A stretch of DNA of 64,000 nt from Pseudomonas sp. 10S4 (GTDB lineage: Bacteria > Pseudomonadota > Gammaproteobacteria > Pseudomonadales > Pseudomonadaceae), in assembly GCF_034344865.1 (NCBI RefSeq), contig NZ_CP133774.1:434001-498000 (forward strand). The letters run 5' to 3'. How positions within the stretch are numbered: the first letter of the stretch is position 1; each line of letters starts with the position of its first letter. The notes beneath the pieces were generated by a model that worked only from the letters and a program-made list of their open reading frames with translations, ran no database searches and had not been told where the DNA came from. Positions 27,623 to 37,836 of this stretch are shown here, in pieces. Position numbers and translations under genes: made by a program.

Positions 27623-28327
27623 ATGAGTAAATACAACCAGATCTACACCGATCTGCTTGCCAGCATTACCACCGAACGTCTGGAACGCGGTGCCCGGTTG
27701 CCTTCTGAAACCGAACTGATGGACAGCTACCAAGCCAGTCGCGGCACTGTGCGCAAGGCCATCGAGCAATTGCAGGAGCGTGGTTTCGCGCAGAAAGTCC
27801 ACGGTAAAGGCACCTTCGTGCTGTCGACCAACCCGATCGAATTTCAATTGGGTGGCATCGTCAGCTTCCAGGAGACGTATCCGCGGTTGGGCAATGACGT
27901 CAGCACCGAAGTGGTCGAGTTCGACCAGATTCCTCTCGACGGCGCGCTGCTGGAACACATCAAGGCTGAAGAAGGCAGCCTGATCACGCGAATCAAACGG
28001 GTGCGGCGGATCGACGGCAAACGGGTGATCCTCGACATCAACCATTTCGTCAGCGATGTGATTCCCGGCCTGTCCCGTGACATCGCCGAACAATCGATCT
28101 ACGCCTTCATCGAACAGACCCTGCAACTGCAAATCGCCTACGCCCAGCGCACCATCGAAGCGGTGCCTCGGAGCAAGGACGACCAACTGCTCCTGGATCT
28201 CGACGGCCAGAGCCATGTGATCGTGGTCAGTAACCAGACGTTCCTGCAGGATGGTCGCCAGTTCGAGTACACCGAATCGCGGCACACGCTGGACAAGTTC
28301 TACTTTTCGGATGTGGCTCGGCGCTGA
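27623..28327 (+). CDS. treR: GntR/HutC-family trehalose operon repressor TreR
   Basis: The product has 234 residues. An N-terminal GntR winged helix (ARLPSETELMDSYQASRGTVRKAIEQLQERGF, about residues 22–55) is joined to a UTRA effector domain (about 90–230; DVIPGLSRDIAEQSIYAFIEQTL, ending HTLDKFYF). TreR of Bacillus and its relatives bind trehalose-6-phosphate as the inducer. The gene is divergent from treB with paired operators in the gap, so autoregulation is likely. The ATG at 27,623 gives the standard N-terminus MSKYNQIYTDL. This is the GntR type of TreR, not the LacI type of E. coli. Confidence 0.92.
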   Translation: MSKYNQIYTDLLASITTERLERGARLPSETELMDSYQASRGTVRKAIEQLQERGFAQKVHGKGTFVLSTNPIEFQLGGIVSFQETYPRLGNDVSTEVVEFDQIPLDGALLEHIKAEEGSLITRIKRVRRIDGKRVILDINHFVSDVIPGLSRDIAEQSIYAFIEQTLQLQIAYAQRTIEAVPRSKDDQLLLDLDGQSHVIVVSNQTFLQDGRQFEYTESRHTLDKFYFSDVARR

Positions 28328-28461
28328 TTCGTACAAGGGTCATGGCTTCATTCTGTGCTGCCGGGTCTGCCATAACCTGCAACCGATGAGGCCGTATCCG
28401 ACATCTTTATCGTGGCGGCCTTGGGATATTGAAGGTGAACCTTCTATCCGAGAAGCACGCT

Positions 28462-31400
28462 ATGACTGCCATCGAAACACCCGCCGCCGCCACTGACCTG
28501 CCCAATGCCGCCGATGCCCAAGCCCTCAAGGCGCTGGTCCCGGCACTGGTCCAGGCGTGCCCCGACATGTATGAAATGGCGACCGCATTCGCCAAACGCA
28601 TCCTCACCGAGCACCGCATTACCGATCTGGAACCGGATCAGGTTTACTGGCACCGCTTCCACGGCTCCCAGAGTAACTCGCAGACCTTCACTGGCTGGGA
28701 GCACCTCGAACACCCCCACGATTCCATGACCCTGACGCAACTGGTGATCCAGCGGTTCACCGTGCATGACCAGGACAACATGGACATGCTCGACAACGAC
28801 TGCGGTTTCTACACCGCAGGCCCGGAAGTCGGCACCTATGACCAGACCAACGAGGTACGGCTGTTCGGCAGCCAGGTCTTGAAAGCCTTCTGGGCCTACA
28901 ACTTCATTGATCACTACAAGGAAAAAGTCGGGGCGTTCTGGAGCACCCAGAGCACCCCCTTCAGGACCCTGGCCAAATGCACGTTCCTGGCCAAAGCCAT
29001 GGAAGATCGCGAAGCCGGGCGTTTGTCCGATGACAACTTCCGCACGGTGGTCAAAGCGGTTGCCAGCAACATCACCTGGCCCGTTACCCGACAGATGCTC
29101 GAAGCACAAACCCGGCCAGCGGCAGGTTTGCGTGTACGACGCCTGACCGTAGGCGGCTTCATCGCCACTGACATACTCAGCATCGTCGACAGCCAGGGTC
29201 GGCAGATCGTCTATGTGCCGGGGGAGTTGTGGGGCTTCCATGTGCTGGAAAGCGTCATCGACCTGCACTGGTGGATCATGTCCGAAGTGCAGACGCCTTC
29301 GGCCCGCAAACGCTTCATGTCGCACTTTCAGGTCGCCGATCACGACATCATGGAAGACACGGCGACCTTCAAGAAAAGCACCGAAATGTTGTTGGCAGCG
29401 ATACCTGTCGCGGACCTGCTGACCCGTTTTATCCATGAGCCGCGCATCGAGAACGTCGGCCTCGAGCATGTGCTGGACCTGTTGTTCAACGCCTGGAAAT
29501 CCAACGATCACCAGTTGCTCGAGACGCAGGACGCCTGGATCACGGATGATGCCTTCACCCTTCTGCGTGACGCCACTCATGCCCGCATGATCAGCGACGC
29601 GAGCTTCCTCATGAGTTCCAACGGCGAGCTGCGTAAAAAACTGTGGATGGGTTACCTGAATGCGTTTGGCCGTATGTTCGGGCCCCTGGCGGCGGTGGGC
29701 TGGCCGGTGGCGCTGGCGGTTGTCGGCGCAGGCATCGCTAACGTCGGCCTGAACATCGACCAGGCGATCAACGGCAAAACGCCGATGGAGCGCAAGGCCG
29801 GGGTCACCGGCGCGATATTCGCCGCCATCGATACCCTGTTTAACGCAACGTTCCTCAAGAGCGGTGGCGAGTTGCCGGACATGGTCGAGGCCGACAGCGC
29901 TCTTTCAACTGAAGAGAAAATCAGCGAACTGGAAATAGAACGCACGGCGTTGCCTCTGCCGGAAAAACTCCCGCTTGAGCCGGTCAATGCGCTTGAACAG
30001 GAAGACTTTCTCGCCCCCTTCAGAACCGAGATCACCGAAGCCACCCGCGAAGGCACCGGCATTGCCAAGGGGGTTATCGAGACCTTTTCGGGCAAAAAAC
30101 ACATCTACTTGCGCTGGGCTGCCCGGAACGGGTTTTATCAGGTTCGCTACATTGGGCAGATGAAATGCTGGGCCATTATTGATCCGGCCAACCCTTGGTC
30201 GTTTTACCGTAATGTGCCCGTACGCTTGAACGAATACCTGGAATGGGAACCCGTCGCCGCACCGGGCCTGAAAGGTGGCATCGGCGGCAAAATCTTTGGC
30301 TTTAAGGGTTGGGGGCAGAGTGCTAGCCCATTACCGCCGGTCGAGACCCCGGTCACACCTTACGATGTGCCTGAAGCGCTAAGACCTGCCTACAGCAATG
30401 CCGCCAATGGCAGGGCGAGCATCAGGGACCTGGATGAGCATTATTTTGATGACGGTGAATACCGCGATTTCAAAGCCCTGCGTCGAAGGCTCTACGACGA
30501 TGCCACGGCTTTCTTCCTCGACCCACCCTTGCCCGCCAGGCCCAAAATACCCTCCTTCACAGCCAATGTGGCACCCAAGGTCATCATCAAGGGACTGCTC
30601 AAGGACTCACCGGGGATTTTGATCGGGGAGAGTCACTCCAGCGTCGCCAGTAAACAGTTTCTCATTGAGAACATGCCGATCCTGAGCAAACAAAAAGTCA
30701 GGACCCTGTACCTGGAACATGTGCTCACCGACTTCCACCAGGCTGACCTGGATGTATTCAATAAAACCGGCACTATGTCGGAGAATCTGGAACGCTATCT
30801 CAAGGAACTGGACCAGGGTCAAATAACCGACCCCTCCGGCCAATTTACCTTTCTGGAAGTGGTCAAGACCGCCCAGAAAAATCATATCCGGGTCCAGGCC
30901 ATCGATTGCATGGCCAGTTACAGAAGCCAGGGAATAACCGGCGCCAAAGGAAACTTCCGGGGCCGGATGATGAACTACTTCGCACGCAACGTGATCAACG
31001 CCGACCAGGCCGCCCGCGGTGCGCACAAATGGGTTGCGTTGGTGGGCGAGTCACACGCCAACACCTTCGAAGGCGTTGCAGGACTCAGCGAGCTGGAGGG
31101 CGCTATCGGTTTGCGCATCGAAGAACCCGAGACCGGCCTGGCTCGCGGAATCGAACCGGACCCCGGAAGGATTGCAGACAAAGGCCTTCTGAAGGTCCCG
31201 GTCAAAAACGACCTGCGTCTGCAACTAGATACCCCGCCCAGCGTCAAGCAGGCACGTCAAATGGACAGGCTGCTGACTGAGAAAGGCATGTTTACCCTGC
31301 AGAGCGAGTCCGGCACAGCGGTGCTGTTCAGCCGCAATCGCGACGGCATATTGTTAAGAACCCCGATTCAGCAAGACAGCGGTGGATTTTTTGTGGATCG

Positions 31401-32799
31401 TCCCGAGTGGACGTCGGTGCATGTTCGTCGCTTCGCCACCCTTGAGGAGTTGCGCAACGCCCTCATCGCCAGACGGATGCGCATGGTCAAGCTACCTGCT
31501 GAAGGGACTGCACCAACGACCAATATCGCCCCCGCCGATCCGCAACCATCGACCAGCAACACTGAGCCACGCCCTGGTCCCAGCCGTCCCAACACCGCGC
31601 CAAAAACGCCAGCCACCCCCTACGACACCCATCCCCTCTCCCGGGCCGACATGAAAAGCTGGGTATGGAAAACAGAAGCACTGCGCGGGACCAAACAGAC
31701 ACACGAACAACTGCTGGAATCCTTCGGGCCAGAGATGAATTTGTCTTCCCGGCGGGCGTCATTGCTCATCGATGCCCAGACGCTGGAGAACGATCAGGAA
31801 TGGAACAACCTGCCTGATCGTCCGCCGATCCCAACCCAGAGCCGTAATTTCATCGAGTTCATCAACGAGTTGTTCAGAGACTCCCCGGGATTGGTGATCG
31901 GCGAAAGCCTGGACCGTATCGCCAGCACGCGACTGCTGATCGAGAACATGGCCGAATTTGCCCGGCAAGGGGTCAAGACGTTGTATTTACCGCGCCTGCT
32001 CAATGACTTCAACCAGGCCGAACTGGATTTGTTTTTTACCTCCAAAACAGCCGCCATGCCTCAAGACCTGGAAGCCTACCTCAGGACGCTCAGCTCGGAT
32101 CAACCGGAGCCATTCACGGACCTGGAGCTGGTAAAAACCGCCCGCCAACACGGGATCCGGGTGCAAGGTACCGACTGCGCAGCCAGTTACACCGTGACCT
32201 CACCTGGCTTCTCGCCTATCGAGACACAGCGAACAAAAATCTTCCTGACTACCCGGATCATGAAGCGCAGCCAACAGATTCACGGTTCCTCTAAATGGAT
32301 CGCCGTGACCTCGGCTGAAAATACCAACGCGTTTCGCGGTGTCATCGGATTGAGCGAGCGTACGGGCAGTGTGGGCTTGAGAGTCGAAGAGGTCGGGCTT
32401 GGGCGCGGGCGGAGCATCGGGCTGGACCCGGGCATTGAAGTGGGTCGTAACGAAATAGACGGGCCGATGTATAACGGAAGCTCGGATACGCTTTACGCCG
32501 ACCTGTACTTGCCCATAGAAACTCCATGGTTTGCCAGGTCCGCAGCACAACGCGAACGGCTGCTGTTCAAGCCCGGCTTTTATTGCTTCGAACGTTCCGG
32601 CGAGACGTTTACGCTCTGGCATCGCGATGGCAACTACGCGATGACACGAACGCCCATAGAACGCCTGGCCAACGGCGACTTCTACATCACTCGCCCTTCG
32701 TGGACAGAGATCGACCAAAAGCCATTTTCGAATTTGCTCGACCTGTCCCATGCGCTCAACCAAAGAGGCATGTACCCACGAGGTCGCACTCCACAATGA
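28462..32799 (+). CDS. Large toxin-like protein: dermonecrotic-type N-terminal region plus tandem TIKI-like domains
   Basis: The product has 1445 residues and no signal peptide. The N-terminal half (about 30–400; YWHRFHGSQSNSQTFTGWEH, TAGPEVGTYDQTNEVRLFGS) resembles the DUF6543 dermonecrotic or membrane-targeted effector toxins of pseudomonads. A hydrophobic stretch lies at 407–427. From 632 two units of about 390 residues repeat, joined by a Pro/Ser/Thr-rich linker (about 1014–1051). Unit 1 has GESH at 722–725 and again at 862–865, fitting the two GxxH motifs of the TIKI/TraB/ChaN/PMT-C2 superfamily. Unit 2 has GESL at 1147 and SAEN at 1284, so both histidines are gone. Each unit ends with a similar module of about 70 residues (RTPI...RPxWT). 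There is no visible secretion or immunity gene. The start is ATG 28,462. Target and delivery are unknown. Confidence 0.8.
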   Translation: MTAIETPAAATDLPNAADAQALKALVPALVQACPDMYEMATAFAKRILTEHRITDLEPDQVYWHRFHGSQSNSQTFTGWEHLEHPHDSMTLTQLVIQRFTVHDQDNMDMLDNDCGFYTAGPEVGTYDQTNEVRLFGSQVLKAFWAYNFIDHYKEKVGAFWSTQSTPFRTLAKCTFLAKAMEDREAGRLSDDNFRTVVKAVASNITWPVTRQMLEAQTRPAAGLRVRRLTVGGFIATDILSIVDSQGRQIVYVPGELWGFHVLESVIDLHWWIMSEVQTPSARKRFMSHFQVADHDIMEDTATFKKSTEMLLAAIPVADLLTRFIHEPRIENVGLEHVLDLLFNAWKSNDHQLLETQDAWITDDAFTLLRDATHARMISDASFLMSSNGELRKKLWMGYLNAFGRMFGPLAAVGWPVALAVVGAGIANVGLNIDQAINGKTPMERKAGVTGAIFAAIDTLFNATFLKSGGELPDMVEADSALSTEEKISELEIERTALPLPEKLPLEPVNALEQEDFLAPFRTEITEATREGTGIAKGVIETFSGKKHIYLRWAARNGFYQVRYIGQMKCWAIIDPANPWSFYRNVPVRLNEYLEWEPVAAPGLKGGIGGKIFGFKGWGQSASPLPPVETPVTPYDVPEALRPAYSNAANGRASIRDLDEHYFDDGEYRDFKALRRRLYDDATAFFLDPPLPARPKIPSFTANVAPKVIIKGLLKDSPGILIGESHSSVASKQFLIENMPILSKQKVRTLYLEHVLTDFHQADLDVFNKTGTMSENLERYLKELDQGQITDPSGQFTFLEVVKTAQKNHIRVQAIDCMASYRSQGITGAKGNFRGRMMNYFARNVINADQAARGAHKWVALVGESHANTFEGVAGLSELEGAIGLRIEEPETGLARGIEPDPGRIADKGLLKVPVKNDLRLQLDTPPSVKQARQMDRLLTEKGMFTLQSESGTAVLFSRNRDGILLRTPIQQDSGGFFVDRPEWTSVHVRRFATLEELRNALIARRMRMVKLPAEGTAPTTNIAPADPQPSTSNTEPRPGPSRPNTAPKTPATPYDTHPLSRADMKSWVWKTEALRGTKQTHEQLLESFGPEMNLSSRRASLLIDAQTLENDQEWNNLPDRPPIPTQSRNFIEFINELFRDSPGLVIGESLDRIASTRLLIENMAEFARQGVKTLYLPRLLNDFNQAELDLFFTSKTAAMPQDLEAYLRTLSSDQPEPFTDLELVKTARQHGIRVQGTDCAASYTVTSPGFSPIETQRTKIFLTTRIMKRSQQIHGSSKWIAVTSAENTNAFRGVIGLSERTGSVGLRVEEVGLGRGRSIGLDPGIEVGRNEIDGPMYNGSSDTLYADLYLPIETPWFARSAAQRERLLFKPGFYCFERSGETFTLWHRDGNYAMTRTPIERLANGDFYITRPSWTEIDQKPFSNLLDLSHALNQRGMYPRGRTPQ

Positions 32800-32815
32800 C
32801 GTAACCCGAAAACGC

Positions 32816-32842
32816 AAAACCCCGGCACCAGGCCGGGGTTTT
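32816..32842. terminator. Bidirectional terminator between the toxin gene and guaA
   Basis: A perfect 10-bp stem (AAAACCCCGG with CCGGGGTTTT) and 7-base loop CACCAGG give T runs on both strands. It serves the converging toxin and guaA genes. Confidence 0.9.
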
Positions 32843-32871
32843 GTTTATTCAGCAGCGGTCAGCGTGAGGGA

Positions 32872-34453
32872 TTATTCCCACTCGATGGTCGCTGGCGGCT
32901 TGCTCGACACGTCGTAGGTAACGCGGGAGATGCCTTCGATTTCATTGATGATGCGGCCGCTGACGGTTTCCAGCAGTTCGTAAGGCAGGTGAGCCCAACG
33001 CGCGGTCATGAAGTCGATGGTTTCTACGGCACGCAGGGCAACTACCCAGGCGTAACGACGGCCATCGCCAACAACGCCAACCGATTTGACTGGCTGGAAC
33101 ACCACGAATGCCTGGCTGACTTTGTGATACCAGTCGGCCTTGCGCAGTTCTTCGATGAAGATGTGGTCGGCGCGACGCAGCAGGTCGGCGTATTCCTTCT
33201 TCACTTCACCGAGGATCCGCACGCCCAGGCCCGGGCCCGGGAACGGGTGACGGTAGACCATGTCGTACGGCAGGCCCAGCTCCAGGCCCAGACGACGGAC
33301 TTCGTCCTTGAACAGTTCGCGCAGCGGCTCGACCAGTTTCAGGTTCATTTCTTCCGGCAGGCCGCCCACGTTGTGGTGCGACTTGATCACGTGAGCCTTG
33401 CCGCTTTTGGCGCCAGCCGACTCGATCACGTCCGGGTAGATAGTGCCTTGGGCGAGGTACTTGATGTTGTCCAGTTTGTTGGACTGGGCATCGAATACGT
33501 CGATGAAGTTCGCGGCCGATGATCTTGCGCTTCTTCTTGGGGTCGCTTTCGCCAGCCAGGTTGTTCAGGAACTGATCTTCAGCGTTGGCGCGGATCACGC
33601 TTGACGCCCATGTTCTCGGCGAACATGGCCATCGACTTGCTCGCCTTCGTGCAGACGCAGCAGGCCGTGGTCGACGAAGACGCAGACGAGCTGGTCGCCG
33701 ATGGCCTTGTGCACGAGCGCCGCGGCCACGGCGGAGTCGACGCCGCCGGAGAGCCCGCAGATGACCTTGCCGGTGCCGACCTGGGCGCGAATGTTGGCGA
33801 TGGCGTCTTCGGCAATTTTCGAAGGCGTCCACAGGGCTTCGCAGCCGCAGATGTCGAGGATGAAGCGCGAAAGGATGCGACCGCCCTGCTTGGTATGGGT
33901 TACTTCCGGGTGGAACTGCACCCCGTAGTAGCCGCGAGCGTCGTCGAACATGCCGGCAATCGGGCAGCTCGGGGTGCTGGCCAGGATGTGGAATTCCTGA
34001 GGCATCTTGGTGACTTTGTCACCGTGGCTCATCCACACGGTCGAGGCCGAACAGGCCGTCAGCGTCGATGTGGTCTTCGATGCCGTCGAGCAGGCGGCTC
34101 TTGCCGACTACGTCAACGCGGGCATAACCGAACTCACGCAACTCGGAACCTTCGACCTTGCCACCCAGCTGTTCAGCCATGGTCTGCATGCCGTAGCAGA
34201 TACCGAAGACTGGTACGCCCAGGTCCCAGACAGCTTGCGGTGCGCGCGGGCTGTCGGCGACGTGTACGGACTCGGGGCCGCCGGCGAGGATGATCCCCTT
34301 CGGTGCGAATTCGCGAATCGCTTCGTCGTCCATGTCGAACGGATGCAGTTCGCAGTACACGCCGATCTCGCGCACACGGCGGGCGATCAGTTGGGTGTAC
34401 TGGGAACCGAAGTCGAGGATCAGGATGCGGTGGGCGTGAATGTCGAGGGCCAT
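32872..34453 (-). CDS. guaA: GMP synthase (glutamine-hydrolysing) GuaA (four frameshifts)
   Basis: This 525-residue enzyme aminates XMP to GMP using glutamine and ATP. A class I glutaminase domain at residues 1–200 has nucleophile GICYGMQ and FHPEVTHT. An ATP-pyrophosphatase domain has the P-loop GLSGGVDS, and a C-terminal dimerisation domain ends PATIEWE. Four single-base insertions break the frame near 34,040, 33,633, 33,599 and 33,510. Removing one base at each restores the standard text (LDVWMSHGD, EQVMAMFAEN, GVKVIRANA, GREFIDVFDA). The span of 1582 bases minus four equals exactly 525 codons plus stop. Each extra base is a C on the coding strand. The gene is needed for guanine nucleotide synthesis, so I read this as sequence error. 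It follows guaB in a guaBA operon. Confidence 0.95.
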
Positions 34454-34535
34454 GAAGTCAGTCTCGTCTAGTGAATCAGAAACAACTCGGGGCTGAATAA
34501 AACAGCCCCGGTTACTTAACTTATTGCTGGAAGCC

Positions 34536-36083
<1,548 letters not shown>

Positions 36084-36145
36084 CTATTATTGGCATTACT
36101 GATATACGGGGATTGCCGAGCGGATCTGCAGGGTCTGCGGCTTTT

Positions 36146-36242
36146 TGTAGGAACTGCCGAAGGCTGCGATCTTTTGATCTTCAGCGATTTCAATTCCGTC
36201 GAAGATCAAGGTCAAAAGATCGCAGCCTTCGGCAGCTCCTAC
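36146..36242. repeat. Inverted repeat, GCTGCCGAAGGCTGCGATC class
   Basis: TGTAGGAACTGCCGAAGGCTGCGATCTTTTGATCTTC faces its near-perfect inverse across about 20 bases, so the transcript could form a long hairpin. A second member is at 61,149 and a fragment at 22,829. This family is distinct from the GAGC-type REPs. Confidence 0.85.
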
Positions 36243-36257
36243 GGTGTCCCCCCGACG

Positions 36258-36806
36258 TTATAACTCGACCTTCACCCAACTCACGGGTTGATCCAGCCAA
36301 TCGGCGAATTCATCGATGAAGCTCTGCTTGAACCCGGCCTCGGCCCAGTTGTTGAAGATGAAACCCAGGTTTGAGAAACCGCATTCCTGCAAAAACAGAA
36401 ACCCGTTGATGTCATCTTCATGCCCGCACTCGGGGCAGGTGAAGTTGTCGGTGCGCCCCGGCATCCACTCTTCCAGGCTTTCGAACAGCGCTTCACCAAC
36501 TTCCTTGCGGCACTCGGCGCAACCCGCCTCTTCCAGGAAACCCTTGGCCGGCGTGTAGATGCAGCGTTTGGTGATGATTTCCAGGCCATTGATCGGCTCA
36601 CCGAACGGCAGCGCTTCCGGATGCAGGACCACGGCGCGCGCGCCGTCAGCCAGTGCGTAACCCATGCGATTACCGGTGCGCCCACAGGTCGTCAGCTCTT
36701 CTTTGATAATGTTCTTGCGCACCAGCCACCGAACGATTGCCCGGGCCCGGGGTTCGTGCACCGGCAACGTGGAGATTTTCGGGACGATGATGCTTTGGGA
36801 ATTCAT
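36258..36806 (-). CDS. Conserved hypothetical protein with CxxC zinc-binding motifs
   Basis: The product is 182 residues, starting MNSQSIIVPKIS at ATG 36,806 and ending WVKVEL. Two CxxC pairs, CAECRKE near residue 109 and CPECGHEDD near 139, look like a zinc ribbon, and there is an extra CGRTGN near residue 42. The C-terminal part (ECGFSNLGFIFNNWAEAGF, then FIDEFADWL) is a pattern I associate with a Pseudomonas family sometimes labelled sugar ABC transporter ATPase. No Walker motif is present, so that label is not supported. It may be a small metal-binding regulatory or immunity-like protein; the function is unknown. Confidence 0.65.
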   Translation of the reverse strand: MNSQSIIVPKISTLPVHEPRARAIVRWLVRKNIIKEELTTCGRTGNRMGYALADGARAVVLHPEALPFGEPINGLEIITKRCIYTPAKGFLEEAGCAECRKEVGEALFESLEEWMPGRTDNFTCPECGHEDDINGFLFLQECGFSNLGFIFNNWAEAGFKQSFIDEFADWLDQPVSWVKVEL

Positions 36807-36839
36807 GGTGCAAGCCTGCAAATACTGAATGATCACCCT

Positions 36840-36929
36840 TGTGGGAGCGAGCTTGCTCGCGATGAGGGCATTGCAGCCAACATTAATGTTGCCTGACCCA
36901 CCGCCATCGCGAGCAAGCTCGCTCCCACA
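36840..36929. repeat. REP doublet
   Basis: TGTGGGAGCGAGCTTGCTCGCGATG faces CATCGCGAGCAAGCTCGCTCCCACA, between the zinc-ribbon and TauE genes. Confidence 0.85.
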
Positions 36930-36968
36930 GGATCTGCGGCCGGCAGCTTAATCCCTGACACACTCAGG

Positions 36969-37736
36969 TCAAGTACTCAAATACCGCCCGATCAAGGCAA
37001 TGCCGCTGGCCAGCACCAACCAGGTCACCAGCCTTACAAAGGCCTCCCGGGACAGCTTCATCGTCAACCGCCGGCCGATCCACAACCCCAGCGCCATGGC
37101 CGGTAACAAGCACACGGCCAATACCAATAAGGGTAGCTCGGCATACACACCCGCGACGGCAAACAGGCTCAAACGCACCACGGTGCTGCAACTGATCAGC
37201 GCACTCTGGGTCGCCCGGGCCGCGTCCTTGGGCAGGCGACTGTTCAGATAGATCGCATATAAAAAGCCACCGCTGCCAAACAACGCCCCGAACATCCCGC
37301 CCACCGTGCCCATCGGCACTGCCCAACCGGCAGACAACTGTGTCGGACGGGTTTTGACCCACAAGCTGTACACCGCATAGGCGCTGATAAACAGCCCCAT
37401 CAACAGCAACAACAAATCGGATTTGAGGTTCAACAGGAAAATCACCCCCAACGTGCAGCCCACCGCCATACACGGCAGTAGCCGCAGCAGTTCGGGTTTG
37501 TCCACATCCCGCCGCGAGGGCAGCAGATTGCCGAAGGCCGCGACAAAATCCAGCAGCACCAGCAATGGCACGATTTTCGACAGCGGCATAAACAGGATCA
37601 GGATCGGCCCGGCCACCAGCGCGGTGCCAAACCCGGCAATGCCAAACACGATGTACGCCAGGACGATGCCCAGTCCGATCACCAACCAAGCCGTCGCACC
37701 GAACGGCCATTGGTTCAACATCTCAAGCACATTCAT
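36969..37736 (-). CDS. TauE/SafE-family sulfite exporter-like permease
   Basis: The product is 255 residues with about eight membrane segments in two related halves. The first half begins LGIVLAYIVFGIAGFGTALVAGP and the second VPMGTVGGMFGALFGSGGF; the paired glycine-rich motifs are the family mark. TauE/SafE proteins export sulfite, sulfoacetate or other small organic anions, and the substrate here is not determined. The gene is divergent from a LysR regulator across 100 bases, which suggests control by it. The minus-strand start ATG 37,736 gives the expected short cytoplasmic N-terminus (MNVLEMLNQWPFGATA). Confidence 0.85.
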   Translation of the reverse strand: MNVLEMLNQWPFGATAWLVIGLGIVLAYIVFGIAGFGTALVAGPILILFMPLSKIVPLLVLLDFVAAFGNLLPSRRDVDKPELLRLLPCMAVGCTLGVIFLLNLKSDLLLLLMGLFISAYAVYSLWVKTRPTQLSAGWAVPMGTVGGMFGALFGSGGFLYAIYLNSRLPKDAARATQSALISCSTVVRLSLFAVAGVYAELPLLVLAVCLLPAMALGLWIGRRLTMKLSREAFVRLVTWLVLASGIALIGRYLST

Positions 37737-37836
37737 TTGCAGGCTTTCCTTGAATACCTGTGATGACTTTAGCCAGCGCCAAGCGTTGCGACTAATATCT
37801 TCAAAGTCGCCAACCCATCTCGAAAAGGCATGCCTC

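Noticed and set aside
28462..32799. Interpretation of the large protein as a T6SS Rhs or contact-dependent inhibition toxin
   Set aside because: No RHS/YD repeats, PAAR, haemagglutinin repeats, VgrG or adjacent immunity gene are visible.
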